NCBI RefSeq assembly: GCF_001280085.1
Contig: NZ_LGED01000016.1
Location: 1-14,459 of the forward strand
From: Saccharothrix sp. NRRL B-16348
GTDB taxonomy: Bacteria > Actinomycetota > Actinomycetes > Mycobacteriales > Pseudonocardiaceae
DNA: 14,459 bases
Direction of reading: 5' to 3'
Position numbers and translations under genes: made by a program. Of the stretch, positions 6,908 through 13,286 are shown one piece after another (the stretch's first letter is position 1; the number at the start of each line of letters is the position of its first letter). The notes beneath the pieces were generated by a model, which saw only the letters and a program-made list of their open reading frames with translations, had not been told where the DNA came from and searched no databases.

Positions 6908-8307
6908 TGCCTGCGGGCGAGCTCGGCCCCGGCGTGACGTTGGAGGACGAGGTCTGGGCGCTGCTCGAGGACGCCCTGGTGGTCTACCGGGACAGCCCGC
7001 GCGCGGTCGCGTGGCTGCGCGGGCACCAGGCGCGGTTCGGCGAGCCGGTGCGCGTGGCCGTCGCGGGCGCGCCGCGCTCGGGCAAGTCCACCGTGGTCAG
7101 CGCGTTGATCGGCGAGGAGTTCGCGCCGACCGGAGCCACCACGTGGTACCAGGACGGGCCGCAGGCCAAGGCGCACGTCGGCCAGTACGAGGTGCCGGTG
7201 CTGCGCCGCGACGGCAAGGCGTTCGTGGACGCGCCGGACGCCGAGCGCGTGACCGTGGAGTGGCCGTCCCGGTCGTTGCGCGACCTGACGCTGATCGACA
7301 CGCCGGCGGGCGCGCCCGTCGAGCACGTCTACGGCGAAGCCGACGCGGTGCTGTACCTGACCAGGCACCTGCACACCACCGACGTCCGGTTCCTGCAGAC
7401 CGCGCACGACCACCCGGTGGCGCGGATCGCGCCGGTCAACACGGTGCTGGTGCTGTCGCGGGCCGACGAGATCGGCGGTGGCCGGATCGACGCGCTGTCG
7501 TCGGCCAAGCAGATCGCCCGCCGGTACCGGCGCGAGGCGACGGTGACCCCGTTGTGCCAGAACGTGGTCGCGGTGGCGGGGCTGCTCGCGGTGGCCGCGC
7601 GCACCGTGCGGGCGGAGGAGTTCACCGCGCTGGCCGCGCTGGCGTCGTTGGCGCGCACCGAGTTGGACGGCCACCTGCTGTCCGCGGACCGGTTCGTGGG
7701 CGAGGACTTCCCGGTGCGGCTGGACCCGGCGGTGCGGCGCGGGCTGGTGGACCGGTTCGGAATCTTCGGCGTGCGGCTGACCACCACGTTGATCCGGCAG
7801 GGCTTCGACACGCAGGTGAAGCTGACCGGGCAGTTGGTGCAGCGCAGCGGGCTCGGCGAGCTGCGCGACTCGATCGGCGTGTACTTCACCGAACGGCGTG
7901 AGGTGTTGAAGGCGCGGGCCGCGCTGCTGGGGCTGGACGTGGTGCTGCGCGCCGAGCCGCGGCCCGGGTCGGTCGGGCTGGCCGCGTCGGTGGAGCGGAT
8001 CCTGGCGTCCGCGCACGACTTCCGGGAGCTGCGGTTGTTGGCGGCGTTGCAGGGCGGGCGCACGCGGCTGCCCGGTGACCTGGAGGCCGAGGCGTCGCGG
8101 CTGGTGGGCGGGCTGGGCACGAACCCGGTGGTGCGGCTGGGGATGGAGTACGAGCCGACGGAGAGCGAGCTGCGGCACGCCGTGCTGGACGCGTTGGGCC
8201 GGTGGCGGGAGCACGCGGTGGACCCGGCGCTGGACCACGGGCAGCGGCGGGCGGCGGCGGTGGTCGTGCGCAGCTGCGAGGGGATGCTGGCGCAGGTCGT
8301 GGCGTGA
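6904..8307 (+). CDS. iniC: Dynamin-like GTPase partner, IniC-like
   Basis: 467 residues, close to the roughly 490 of mycobacterial IniC. The P-loop is canonical, GAPRSGKS (55-62), but the G3 site reads DTPA (132-135) instead of DxxG, and the G4 site reads SRAD (185-188) instead of N/TKxD. The protein may therefore bind or hydrolyse GTP weakly and act with IniA as an unequal dynamin pair, a common arrangement in bacteria; that is inference. No long hydrophobic segment is evident. The first of two consecutive ATGs (6904) overlaps the iniA stop as ATGA, with GGGGA 7 bases upstream, implying coupled translation. The frame extends far upstream inside iniA, but those codons are shadow coding with arginine/glycine-rich translation. 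It is followed by a convergent LysR gene only 10 bases away. Confidence 0.9.
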   Translation: MMPAGELGPGVTLEDEVWALLEDALVVYRDSPRAVAWLRGHQARFGEPVRVAVAGAPRSGKSTVVSALIGEEFAPTGATTWYQDGPQAKAHVGQYEVPVLRRDGKAFVDAPDAERVTVEWPSRSLRDLTLIDTPAGAPVEHVYGEADAVLYLTRHLHTTDVRFLQTAHDHPVARIAPVNTVLVLSRADEIGGGRIDALSSAKQIARRYRREATVTPLCQNVVAVAGLLAVAARTVRAEEFTALAALASLARTELDGHLLSADRFVGEDFPVRLDPAVRRGLVDRFGIFGVRLTTTLIRQGFDTQVKLTGQLVQRSGLGELRDSIGVYFTERREVLKARAALLGLDVVLRAEPRPGSVGLAASVERILASAHDFRELRLLAALQGGRTRLPGDLEAEASRLVGGLGTNPVVRLGMEYEPTESELRHAVLDALGRWREHAVDPALDHGQRRAAAVVVRSCEGMLAQVVA

Positions 8308-8317
8308 GGGTTGTTCC

Positions 8318-9160
8318 TCAGCCGAGAGCCGCCGCGACGGCGCGGACGGCGGCCGAGGGAGTCCGGCGCGGGTCCGTGACCAGGAACAACGTGCTGTCGG
8401 GCAGTTCGCGCACGCGCTGGAGCGTGCCGGCGTCCAACTGCTCGGCGACCGCGACGCGCGGCAGGACCGTCCAGCCCAACCCGGCCACCACGCACGACCG
8501 CACGGCCTCGATGCTGCCGAACCGGGTGATGCTCGGCGTCGCCGGCAGGTCCCGCACGAACCGGTCGCTGTAGGAGCAGCCTTCCTCCAGCAGGAAGTAC
8601 CGCTCGTCCAGCACCACGCCGGGCGCGGACACCAGCTCGATCGGCTCCACGCCGATGGCGGTCACCTTCAGACCCGCCGCGGTCAGCGAGTCCTCCAGCA
8701 CCAGCGCCAGGTCCAGCGTGCCGTTGCGGACCCCGGCCAGTGCCTGGCGGGTGCCCGCCGGCGAGAGGTGCACGGAGATGCCCGGCCAGCGCATCGCCAC
8801 GTCCGCGATGCGCTGCGGCAACCGGTAGGCGCAGACCGACTCGGGTGCGGCTATCCGCACGTCGCCCTCCACCGCCGTGCTGCCGCGCACGGCGTCACGC
8901 AGGCGTTGCTCGGAGGTCAGCACCTCGCGGGCGTGCTCGACGGCCTGCCGGCCCGCCTCGGTCAGCCGCGCGCCGCTGGGCAGCCGGTCGAACAGGCGGG
9001 CGCCGAGGTGCCGTTCCAGGGCTTTGACCTGGCTCGTCACCGTGGATTGCACGAGGTGCAGCTCCGCCGCGGTGGCGGTGAAGCTGCCCGTGCGCGCGAG
9101 CACCAGGAGGGTGCGCAGGAGGCGGGTGTCCACCGCATCGACAATACCGATCAGACCCAT
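8318..9160 (-). CDS. LysR-family transcription regulator, divergent from phzF-like gene
   Basis: About 280 residues. The N-terminal winged helix-turn-helix is typical: DTRLLRTLLVLARTGSFTATAAELHLVQSTVTSQVKALERHLGARLFDR (11-59), followed by the linker helix and a LysR substrate-binding domain. It is transcribed away from the PhzF-like gene, with an ATC-N9-GAT box between them, so it most likely controls that gene and itself; the inducer is unknown. The frame continues upstream to an ATG at 9211, but that would overlap the neighbour's start and add a poorly conserved-looking extension. ATG 9160 is chosen; GTG 9130 (just before DTRLL) is also credible. None has a strong ribosome site. The stop codon lies in a short TGAGG-N6-CCTCA dyad shared with the end of iniC. 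Confidence 0.88.
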   Translation of the reverse strand: MGLIGIVDAVDTRLLRTLLVLARTGSFTATAAELHLVQSTVTSQVKALERHLGARLFDRLPSGARLTEAGRQAVEHAREVLTSEQRLRDAVRGSTAVEGDVRIAAPESVCAYRLPQRIADVAMRWPGISVHLSPAGTRQALAGVRNGTLDLALVLEDSLTAAGLKVTAIGVEPIELVSAPGVVLDERYFLLEEGCSYSDRFVRDLPATPSITRFGSIEAVRSCVVAGLGWTVLPRVAVAEQLDAGTLQRVRELPDSTLFLVTDPRRTPSAAVRAVAAALG

Positions 9161-9168
9161 CGCAGGGA

Positions 9169-9183
9169 ATCGTTGGACTCGAT
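9169..9183. promoter_or_regulatory. LysR-type operator ATC-N9-GAT
   Basis: ATCG (9169-9172) and CGAT (9180-9183) form a dyad that fits both the T-N11-A rule and the ATC-N9-GAT form known for LysR-family operators. It sits in the gap between the divergent LysR and PhzF-like genes. A wider inverted repeat, ACCCATC (9155-9161) and GATGGGT (9184-9190), brackets it and runs into the start codon of the LysR gene. Confidence 0.5.
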
Positions 9184-9209
9184 GATGGGTGGTGGGAGAC
9201 GCTGTCCGC

Positions 9210-10109
9210 ATGAACGAAGCGCAGGAACAGGCAGTGCGGGAACCCGCAGCGCAGCACCCCGCGGTGCTCCGCTACACCGCATTCACCACCGACCCGTCCG
9301 GCGGCAACCCCGCCGGTGTCGTGCTCGACGCTACCGGCTTGGACGAGGCGTCGATGCTGGAGATCGCCGCCGAGGTCGGCTACTCCGAGACCGCGTTCCT
9401 GTTCCCGCGCGGTGACGGGTCGGAGTTCGACGTGCGGTACTTCAGCCCGTTGGTGGAGGTGCCGTTCTGCGGTCACGCGACCGTGGCGTCGGCGGTCGCG
9501 CTGGAGCGGACGGGGACGGTGCGGTTCCACACGCCGGCGGGGCTGGTGGAGATCGCCGCGACGCCCGGGAAGGCGAGCCTGACCAGCGTGCCGACGTCGT
9601 CCACGCCGGCGCCGGAGGAGGACGTGGCGGAGGCGTTGCGCGCCCTGGGGTGGTCGGCCGACGACCTCGACCCGCGGTACCCGGCGCACTGGGCGTTCGG
9701 CGGGTCGAAGCACCTCGTGCTGGCGGTGCGCACGCGGGAGCGGTTGGCGGCGCTGGAGTACGACTTCGACGCGTTGGGCGACCTGCTGCGGGCCAACGGC
9801 GCGCTGACCGCGCAGTTGGTGCACCAGCGAAGTGGCGGCGCGGACGTGTTCGACGCGCGCGACCCGTTCCCGGTGGGCGGGGTCGTGGAGGACCCGGCGA
9901 CCGGATCCGCGGCGGCGGCGTTCGGCGGGTACCTGCGGGCCATCGGGCAGGTCGGGCGGTCGCGGTCGATCACCATCCACCAGGGCGTGGACATGGGTCG
10001 GCCGAGCCTGCTGGAGATCGCGGTCGCGCCCGACGACCCGCGGGTCACCGTCACCGGCGCGGCGGTGCGGATTCCCGACGGGACGTCGGACGGGGTCGAG
10101 GGGAACTAG
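9210..10109 (+). CDS. PhzF-family isomerase/epimerase
   Basis: 299 residues, the usual length for PhzF-like proteins with two related diaminopimelate-epimerase-like halves. Visible motifs: GGNPAGVVL (31-39), GYSETAF with the family's catalytic glutamate (Glu60), VPFCGHATVA (84-93) and DPATGSAAAAFGGYL (228-242). PhzF itself isomerises dihydro-hydroxyanthranilate in phenazine synthesis, but no other phz genes are present, so the substrate here is unknown; most family members are uncharacterised. The ATG at 9210 is preceded by GGGAG at a slightly long 11 bases; a GTG at 9189 would add seven residues and overlap the operator. The gene is likely controlled by the divergent LysR regulator. It ends 16 bases from the convergent Ddn-like gene, with no obvious terminator. 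Confidence 0.9.
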   Translation: MNEAQEQAVREPAAQHPAVLRYTAFTTDPSGGNPAGVVLDATGLDEASMLEIAAEVGYSETAFLFPRGDGSEFDVRYFSPLVEVPFCGHATVASAVALERTGTVRFHTPAGLVEIAATPGKASLTSVPTSSTPAPEEDVAEALRALGWSADDLDPRYPAHWAFGGSKHLVLAVRTRERLAALEYDFDALGDLLRANGALTAQLVHQRSGGADVFDARDPFPVGGVVEDPATGSAAAAFGGYLRAIGQVGRSRSITIHQGVDMGRPSLLEIAVAPDDPRVTVTGAAVRIPDGTSDGVEGN

Positions 10110-10125
10110 GCGGGTGGGGACGGGT

Positions 10126-10557
10126 CTACGACGTGGCGCGTTCCAGGACGACCACCGGGATCTCGCGGTCGGTCTTCGTGGCGTACTCGTCGTAGGCCGG
10201 CCACACCTCGGTCATCAGCTTCCACAGCTTCTCGCGTTCCTCGCCGGTCGCGGTGCGGGCCGTCGCGGGGAAGACGTCCGCCTTCACCTGCACCTCGGCC
10301 TCGTTGCGCGCTTCGAGGTTGCGGTACCAGGCGGGGTGCTCCGGCGCGCCGCCGTGCGACGCGACGACGACGTACGCGTCACCGTAGGGCTGGTAGATCA
10401 ACGCGGTGCGGCGGGGCTTCCCGGACTTCCGGCCGATCGTGGTCAGCAGGAGCGTGAAGACACCGGGCTGCCACTCGTGCCCCTCCGCGCCGCCGGACTC
10501 GACGTACTTGCGGATGTGCTCGTTCACCCAGTCGACAGGGCTGTCCAGTACTGACAT
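10126..10557 (-). CDS. F420-dependent (Ddn-like) nitroreductase-family oxidoreductase
   Basis: 143 residues with the split-barrel signature of the Ddn/FDOR-A group: LLLTTIGRKSGKPRRTALIY (36-55), VVVASHGGAPEHPAWYRNLEA (63-83) and WPAYDEYATKTDREIPVVVL (119-138). Members use reduced deazaflavin F420 to reduce quinones, nitro compounds and other substrates; the M. tuberculosis enzyme activates pretomanid. The physiological substrate cannot be read from sequence. No Shine-Dalgarno precedes the ATG, and a TAGTTT hexamer ends 6 bases before it, so a leaderless transcript is plausible. Further upstream on the same strand lie a perfect 14-bp stem-loop and an 8-codon mini-ORF, which may form a leader for this gene. 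Confidence 0.9.
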   Translation of the reverse strand: MSVLDSPVDWVNEHIRKYVESGGAEGHEWQPGVFTLLLTTIGRKSGKPRRTALIYQPYGDAYVVVASHGGAPEHPAWYRNLEARNEAEVQVKADVFPATARTATGEEREKLWKLMTEVWPAYDEYATKTDREIPVVVLERATS

Positions 10558-10563
10558 ACCAAG

Positions 10564-10569
10564 AAACTA
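10564..10569 (-). promoter_or_regulatory. Candidate -10 element for a leaderless Ddn-like message
   Basis: Minus strand TAGTTT, fitting TAnnnT, ends 6 bases before the ATG at 10557, so transcription would begin at or next to the start codon. The gene has no Shine-Dalgarno, which agrees. The -35 region (about 10587-10592) lies inside the stem-loop and matches consensus poorly, so this remains tentative. Confidence 0.35.
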
Positions 10570-10583
10570 CCGCCCACGCGACA

Positions 10584-10624
10584 GGGCCGCCGGTCGCTCA
10601 CTCCGCAGTCGCGACCGGCGGCCC
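10584..10624 (-). terminator. Perfect 14-bp stem-loop in the ddn/LysR gap
   Basis: GGGCCGCCGGTCGC (10584-10597) is exactly complementary to 10611-10624, with a 13-base loop. It could end a short transcript carrying the 8-codon mini-ORF, or act as an attenuator before the Ddn-like gene, whose ATG lies 27 bases beyond the stem. No U-run follows on either strand. A second small dyad, CCCCG-AA-CGGGG (10622-10633), overlaps one arm by three bases and could compete with it. Confidence 0.6.
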
Positions 10625-10697
10625 CGAACGGGGTGGGGACGTCCGCCTCGCACCCCTGACGGGCCCGGCCGGAGCCCGCGGGCAAGGGTGGAACCGG

Positions 10698-10724
10698 CTA
10701 GTAGATCTGGCTCGCGTGGCGCAT
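10698..10724 (-). CDS. 8-codon mini-ORF with strong ribosome site (MRHASQIY)
   Basis: On the minus strand a GAGGAG (plus 10731-10736) sits exactly 6 bases before an ATG that opens MRHASQIY and closes with TAG. It is the best Shine-Dalgarno in this gap, better than those of the two flanking genes. The mini-ORF lies 88 bases upstream of the divergent LysR gene and is followed, 73 bases on, by the 14-bp stem-loop. Possible roles are a leader peptide for attenuation of the Ddn-like gene, a free micropeptide, or a tiny precursor peptide under LysR control; I do not recognise the peptide. Chance occurrence cannot be excluded for so short a frame. Confidence 0.4.
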   Translation of the reverse strand: MRHASQIY

Positions 10725-10759
10725 CTGAATCTCCTCGGTCGCAGGGGAACCTCGCCAAC

Positions 10760-10789
10760 TATGACGGGAGGAAAGGCTGGCGGCTCATA
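10760..10789. repeat. Inverted repeat TATGA-N20-TCATA upstream of LysR
   Basis: Five-base arms at 10760-10764 and 10785-10789 in the most AT-rich part of the gap, between the mini-ORF and the LysR start. It could be part of an autoregulatory LysR site, but the arms are short and the spacing is unlike the T-N11-A form, so the assignment is weak. Confidence 0.25.
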
Positions 10790-10812
10790 CGAAAGGGGGA
10801 TAGAAGAGCGTT

Positions 10813-11811
10813 ATGCCCGAGCTTGAGCTACGCCACCTGCGCGCGGTGTGCGCGATAGCCGAAGAAGGCAGCCTCACGAAGGCCGCCGCACGCCTGGGGC
10901 TCACGCAGCCCGCGATGAGCGCCCAGCTCCGGACCGTCGAACGGATCGTCGGCGGCCGGCTGTTCGACCGGACGCCCGGCGGATCCTCGCCCACCGAACT
11001 GGGCAAGCAGGTCGTCGGCACGGCCCGGTTGGTGCTCGACGAGGTCGAGCAGCTCGTCTCGCTGGCCCGTGAGCGGACCAGGGAGCGGACGCGGGACGGC
11101 AAGCCGGGACCGTTGCTGGTCGGCGGGGTGCCCACGTTGTTCTTCGGGCACTTCGTGGAGGAGCTGCGGCGGGCGATCCCCTGCTCGGAGGTCCGCACCG
11201 AGATCATGCCCGGCGCGTCGGACCTGCTCGAACTGCTCGTGTCGGGGCAGGTGCAGCTGGGCGTGCTGGACCGGTTCGAAGGGCTGGAACGGCGGGAGCT
11301 GCGCGGGCTGGAGCTGCGGCGGCTGGTGAGCGAGCCGCAGTTCGTGGCGCTGCCGGAGACCGACCCGCTGGTCGGGCAGGACGACGTCGACCTCGCGCAG
11401 CTGGCCGACCGGGACTGGGTGGCGCCGCCGGACGAGTTCGTCGGCAACCGGCTGCAGATCTTCACGGCGTGCGCGGAGGCCGGGTTCACGCCCCGGTTCA
11501 CCCACCACGTGAACGAGGCCAGCACCGCGCGCAGCCTGGTCGCCAACGGGGCGGTGTCGTTCGCGCTGCCGCAGTCGCGCAGCGGCGACGGGATCGTGAT
11601 CCGGCCGCTGCGCGGCGCGCCGTTGATGGTGGACCTGATGCTGGCCACCCGCCGGGACGGGCCCGCCGCGGGGCGGGCGCACGACGTGTTCGCGGCGGCG
11701 GCGCGGGCGTACCGCGCGGTGCTGCCCCGCAATCCCGGGTACGCGAAGTGGTGGGAGGAGCACCCCGAAGCGCATCGGGAGATCGACGCGGCGCTGTTGG
11801 CTGGCGGGTAG
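10813..11811 (+). CDS. LysR-family transcription regulator
   Basis: 332 residues. The N-terminal helix-turn-helix is LELRHLRAVCAIAEEGSLTKAAARLGLTQPAMSAQLRTVERIVGGRLFDRT (4-54), followed by a linker helix rich in Arg/Glu (about 80-95) and a LysR substrate-binding domain that begins near GPLLVGGVP. The C-terminal extension (NPGYAKWWEEHPEAHREID) makes it slightly longer than the usual 290-310. The ATG at 10813 has AGAAGAG 4 bases upstream and GGGGGA 12 bases upstream, so its ribosome site is moderate. It diverges from the mini-ORF and the Ddn-like gene, the likely targets by the usual LysR layout. Its effector is not predictable. It is convergent with the QorB-like gene. Confidence 0.88.
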   Translation: MPELELRHLRAVCAIAEEGSLTKAAARLGLTQPAMSAQLRTVERIVGGRLFDRTPGGSSPTELGKQVVGTARLVLDEVEQLVSLARERTRERTRDGKPGPLLVGGVPTLFFGHFVEELRRAIPCSEVRTEIMPGASDLLELLVSGQVQLGVLDRFEGLERRELRGLELRRLVSEPQFVALPETDPLVGQDDVDLAQLADRDWVAPPDEFVGNRLQIFTACAEAGFTPRFTHHVNEASTARSLVANGAVSFALPQSRSGDGIVIRPLRGAPLMVDLMLATRRDGPAAGRAHDVFAAAARAYRAVLPRNPGYAKWWEEHPEAHREIDAALLAGG

Positions 11812-11815
11812 GACC

Positions 11816-11860
11816 GGTCAGGTCACGCGCCAGTGGTCAGGTCACGCGCCGGTGGTCAGG
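11816..11860. repeat. 19-base tandem repeat between convergent genes
   Basis: GGTCAGGTCACGCGCC occurs at 11816-11831 and exactly again at 11835-11850 (period 19), and a third partial copy, GGTCAGG, begins at 11854. The third copy contains the stop codon of the QorB-like gene; the earlier copies give two more in-frame-looking TGA triplets. It appears to be a local duplication of a gene end. Confidence 0.8.
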
Positions 11861-12656
11861 CCCGCACGGCGTCCTCGATGGTGGTCGCGGCGCGGCCGAT
11901 CAGCTTCTCCAGGTCGGGGCGGACCTCGGCCAGTGCGCCGCGGCTGATGTTGACCTCGATGTCGGCCAGCAGTTCGGCGAGGAAGTCCGGCAGGCCGAAG
12001 CCCTTGAGGCCCGTGACGCGGTCGGCCGCGCTCACCTTCTCGTGGGTCGTGCCGACCAGCGCGGCCAGCTCGTCGAAGCTCCACGCCCGCGGGCCGGTCA
12101 GCTCGTAGACCGCGTTCTCGTGGCCGGGCGTGCTGAGCACGACGGCGGCGGCCAGCGCCAGGTCGTCCCGGGACGCGCTGGCGATGCGGCCGTCACCCGT
12201 GGCGCTGACGATCGGGCCGGGCGCGTGCGGGAGGTAGTTCTCGTGGTACATCCCGTTGCGCAGGAAGGTGAACGGGATGCCGGTGGCGCGGATCGCCTCT
12301 TCGGTCGCCTTGTGCACCTTGGCCAGGTCGAGCGGCGAGGTGTCCGCGTCGGAGACCGACGTGTAGACGATGTGCTTCACACCGGCGTCGACCGCAGCCC
12401 GGACGGCGTTGTGGTGCTTCTGGATGCGGATCTCGTCCGGCCCGTCCACCGACACCAGCAGCAGCGTCTCCACGCCGGCGAACGTGTCGGCGAGGGGGCC
12501 GCCGAAGTCGCCCGGCCGGACCTCGACGCCGAGCCCTTCGGCCTTCTTCGGGTCGCGGACGGAGACGGCGAGCCGGTCGGCCGGGAGGCGGGTGAGGGCG
12601 TGCTTGAGGATCAGGGAGCCGAGGTGGCCGGTCGCGCCGGTGATCATGGTCGTCAT
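11856..12656 (-). CDS. NAD(P)H-binding QorB-like quinone oxidoreductase
   Basis: 266 residues of the atypical SDR/NmrA-like group. The N-terminal Rossmann motif is TGATGHLG (6-13); IVYTSVSDADTSPL (96-109), HKATEEAIRATGIPFTFLRNGMYHENYL (115-142) closely follow the pattern of QorB-type NAD(P)H:quinone oxidoreductases. It would be a cytosolic enzyme that reduces quinones or senses NAD(P)H. The divergent HxlR gene across a perfect inverted repeat reproduces the qorR-qor2/qorB type of pair, where a thiol-based repressor controls the enzyme under quinone or diamide stress. The ATG at 12656 has no Shine-Dalgarno, but a TAGCGT lies 7 bases upstream, so the message may be leaderless; ATG 12647 is an alternative start. 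Confidence 0.9.
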   Translation of the reverse strand: MTTMITGATGHLGSLILKHALTRLPADRLAVSVRDPKKAEGLGVEVRPGDFGGPLADTFAGVETLLLVSVDGPDEIRIQKHHNAVRAAVDAGVKHIVYTSVSDADTSPLDLAKVHKATEEAIRATGIPFTFLRNGMYHENYLPHAPGPIVSATGDGRIASASRDDLALAAAVVLSTPGHENAVYELTGPRAWSFDELAALVGTTHEKVSAADRVTGLKGFGLPDFLAELLADIEVNISRGALAEVRPDLEKLIGRAATTIEDAVRA

Positions 12657-12663
12657 GCGGCCA

Positions 12664-12692
12664 ACGCTAGGTCGGGCGCTAACTATTCGTAA
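12664..12692 (-). promoter_or_regulatory. Candidate leaderless promoter of the QorB-like gene
   Basis: Minus strand TAGCGT (plus 12664-12669) ends 7 bases before the ATG at 12656; 17 bases further up is TTACGA (plus 12687-12692), a weak -35. That -35 overlaps the left arm of the 10-bp inverted repeat, so a bound HxlR protein would block it. Confidence 0.4.
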
Positions 12693-12720
12693 GTACCTAC
12701 CCTGAAGTGGGGTACTTACG
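12688..12720. promoter_or_regulatory. Perfect 10-bp inverted repeat, likely HxlR operator
   Basis: CGTAAGTACC (12688-12697) is the exact reverse complement of 12711-12720, with a 13-base spacer. It lies centrally in the 95-base gap between the divergent QorB-like and HxlR genes. HxlR-family repressors usually bind such dyads between themselves and their target gene, so one site could control both. Confidence 0.65.
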
Positions 12721-12751
12721 GGTGAGAAAGCATGCAGGTAGGGTGCTTGTC

Positions 12752-13135
12752 ATGGTGGTTCGAGGTGACGTATACGACCGCAACTGCCCCACACGGGTGA
12801 TCGCGAATCACGCCACCGGGCAGTGGGGCAGCCTGGTGCTGGGCAAGCTCCTGGACGACGGCGGCGGGACGAAGCGGTTCAGCGAGTTGCGCCGGGAGGT
12901 GTCCGGGATCAGCGAGAAGATGCTGGCGCAGACGTTGCAGGCGTTGGAGCGGGACGGGTTGGTGCACCGCGAGGTCCACCCCGTGATCCCGCCGCGGGTC
13001 GACTACTCCCTCACGGCGCTGGGCACGCACGCGGCGAAGCAGATCAGCGAGTTGTTCGGCTGGATCGAGGAGAACCTGCCCAGTTTCATGGCGGCGCAGG
13101 ACGAGTACGACGCCCGGCGGGCCGAGAAAGTGTGA
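12752..13135 (+). CDS. HxlR-family (DUF24) redox-type repressor
   Basis: 127 residues, typical for this family. The core winged helix (CPTRVIANHATGQWGSLVLGKLLDDGGGTKRFSELRREVSGISEKMLAQTLQALERDGLVHREVHPVIPPRVDYSLTALG in two stretches, about 12-91) is characteristic, including the P-P-R-V-D/E-Y-x-L-T wing. A single cysteine at position 12, in DRNCPTR, corresponds to the conserved N-terminal cysteine that senses oxidants and electrophiles in YodB, HypR and QorR. Repression of the divergent QorB-like gene is therefore likely. ATG 12752 is preferred because AGGG lies 8 bases upstream; an in-frame start at 12707 would put the coding region across the operator arm. Confidence 0.9.
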   Translation: MVVRGDVYDRNCPTRVIANHATGQWGSLVLGKLLDDGGGTKRFSELRREVSGISEKMLAQTLQALERDGLVHREVHPVIPPRVDYSLTALGTHAAKQISELFGWIEENLPSFMAAQDEYDARRAEKV

Positions 13136-13146
13136 CAGGTCACGTT

Positions 13147-13224
13147 TATACCTCCGATGTGTATGCGGCTCGCGGGGTTGTCGGGTGCGGTGGGCGGGCG
13201 TCGGTGCGTGTATAGGTCCGATGT
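13147..13224 (+). repeat. Two copies of TATA(CC/GG)TCCGATGT
   Basis: TATACCTCCGATGT (13147-13160) and TATAGGTCCGATGT (13211-13224) differ at two positions and are 64 bases apart. They flank a very GC-rich stretch in the 151-base gap between the HxlR gene and the cyclotransferase gene. The shared AT-rich motif in such DNA looks like a pair of operator sites for an unidentified regulator, probably of the downstream gene. Confidence 0.45.
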
Positions 13225-13286
13225 TTCGTGCAAGCCGCAAACCAACGGCCGGTGAATTCGGGGGGTGGTTTGCCAGAATGGGGACC

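Noticed and set aside
6847..8238. Minus-strand open frame of 463 codons opposite iniC
   Set aside because: Arg/Gln/His/Pro-rich shadow translation with no domain.
8305..8320. TGAGG-N6-CCTCA dyad between iniC and the LysR gene as a terminator
   Set aside because: Only five base pairs; too weak to call a terminator, though it includes both stop codons.
9161..9211. N-terminal extension of the first LysR protein to an ATG at 9211
   Set aside because: It would cover the operator-like box and overlap the start codon of the divergent PhzF-like gene; the extra residues do not belong to the LysR fold.
10761..10826. 21-codon plus-strand frame MTGGKAGG... overlapping the LysR start
   Set aside because: No ribosome site at a useful distance, and it runs out of frame into the LysR gene.
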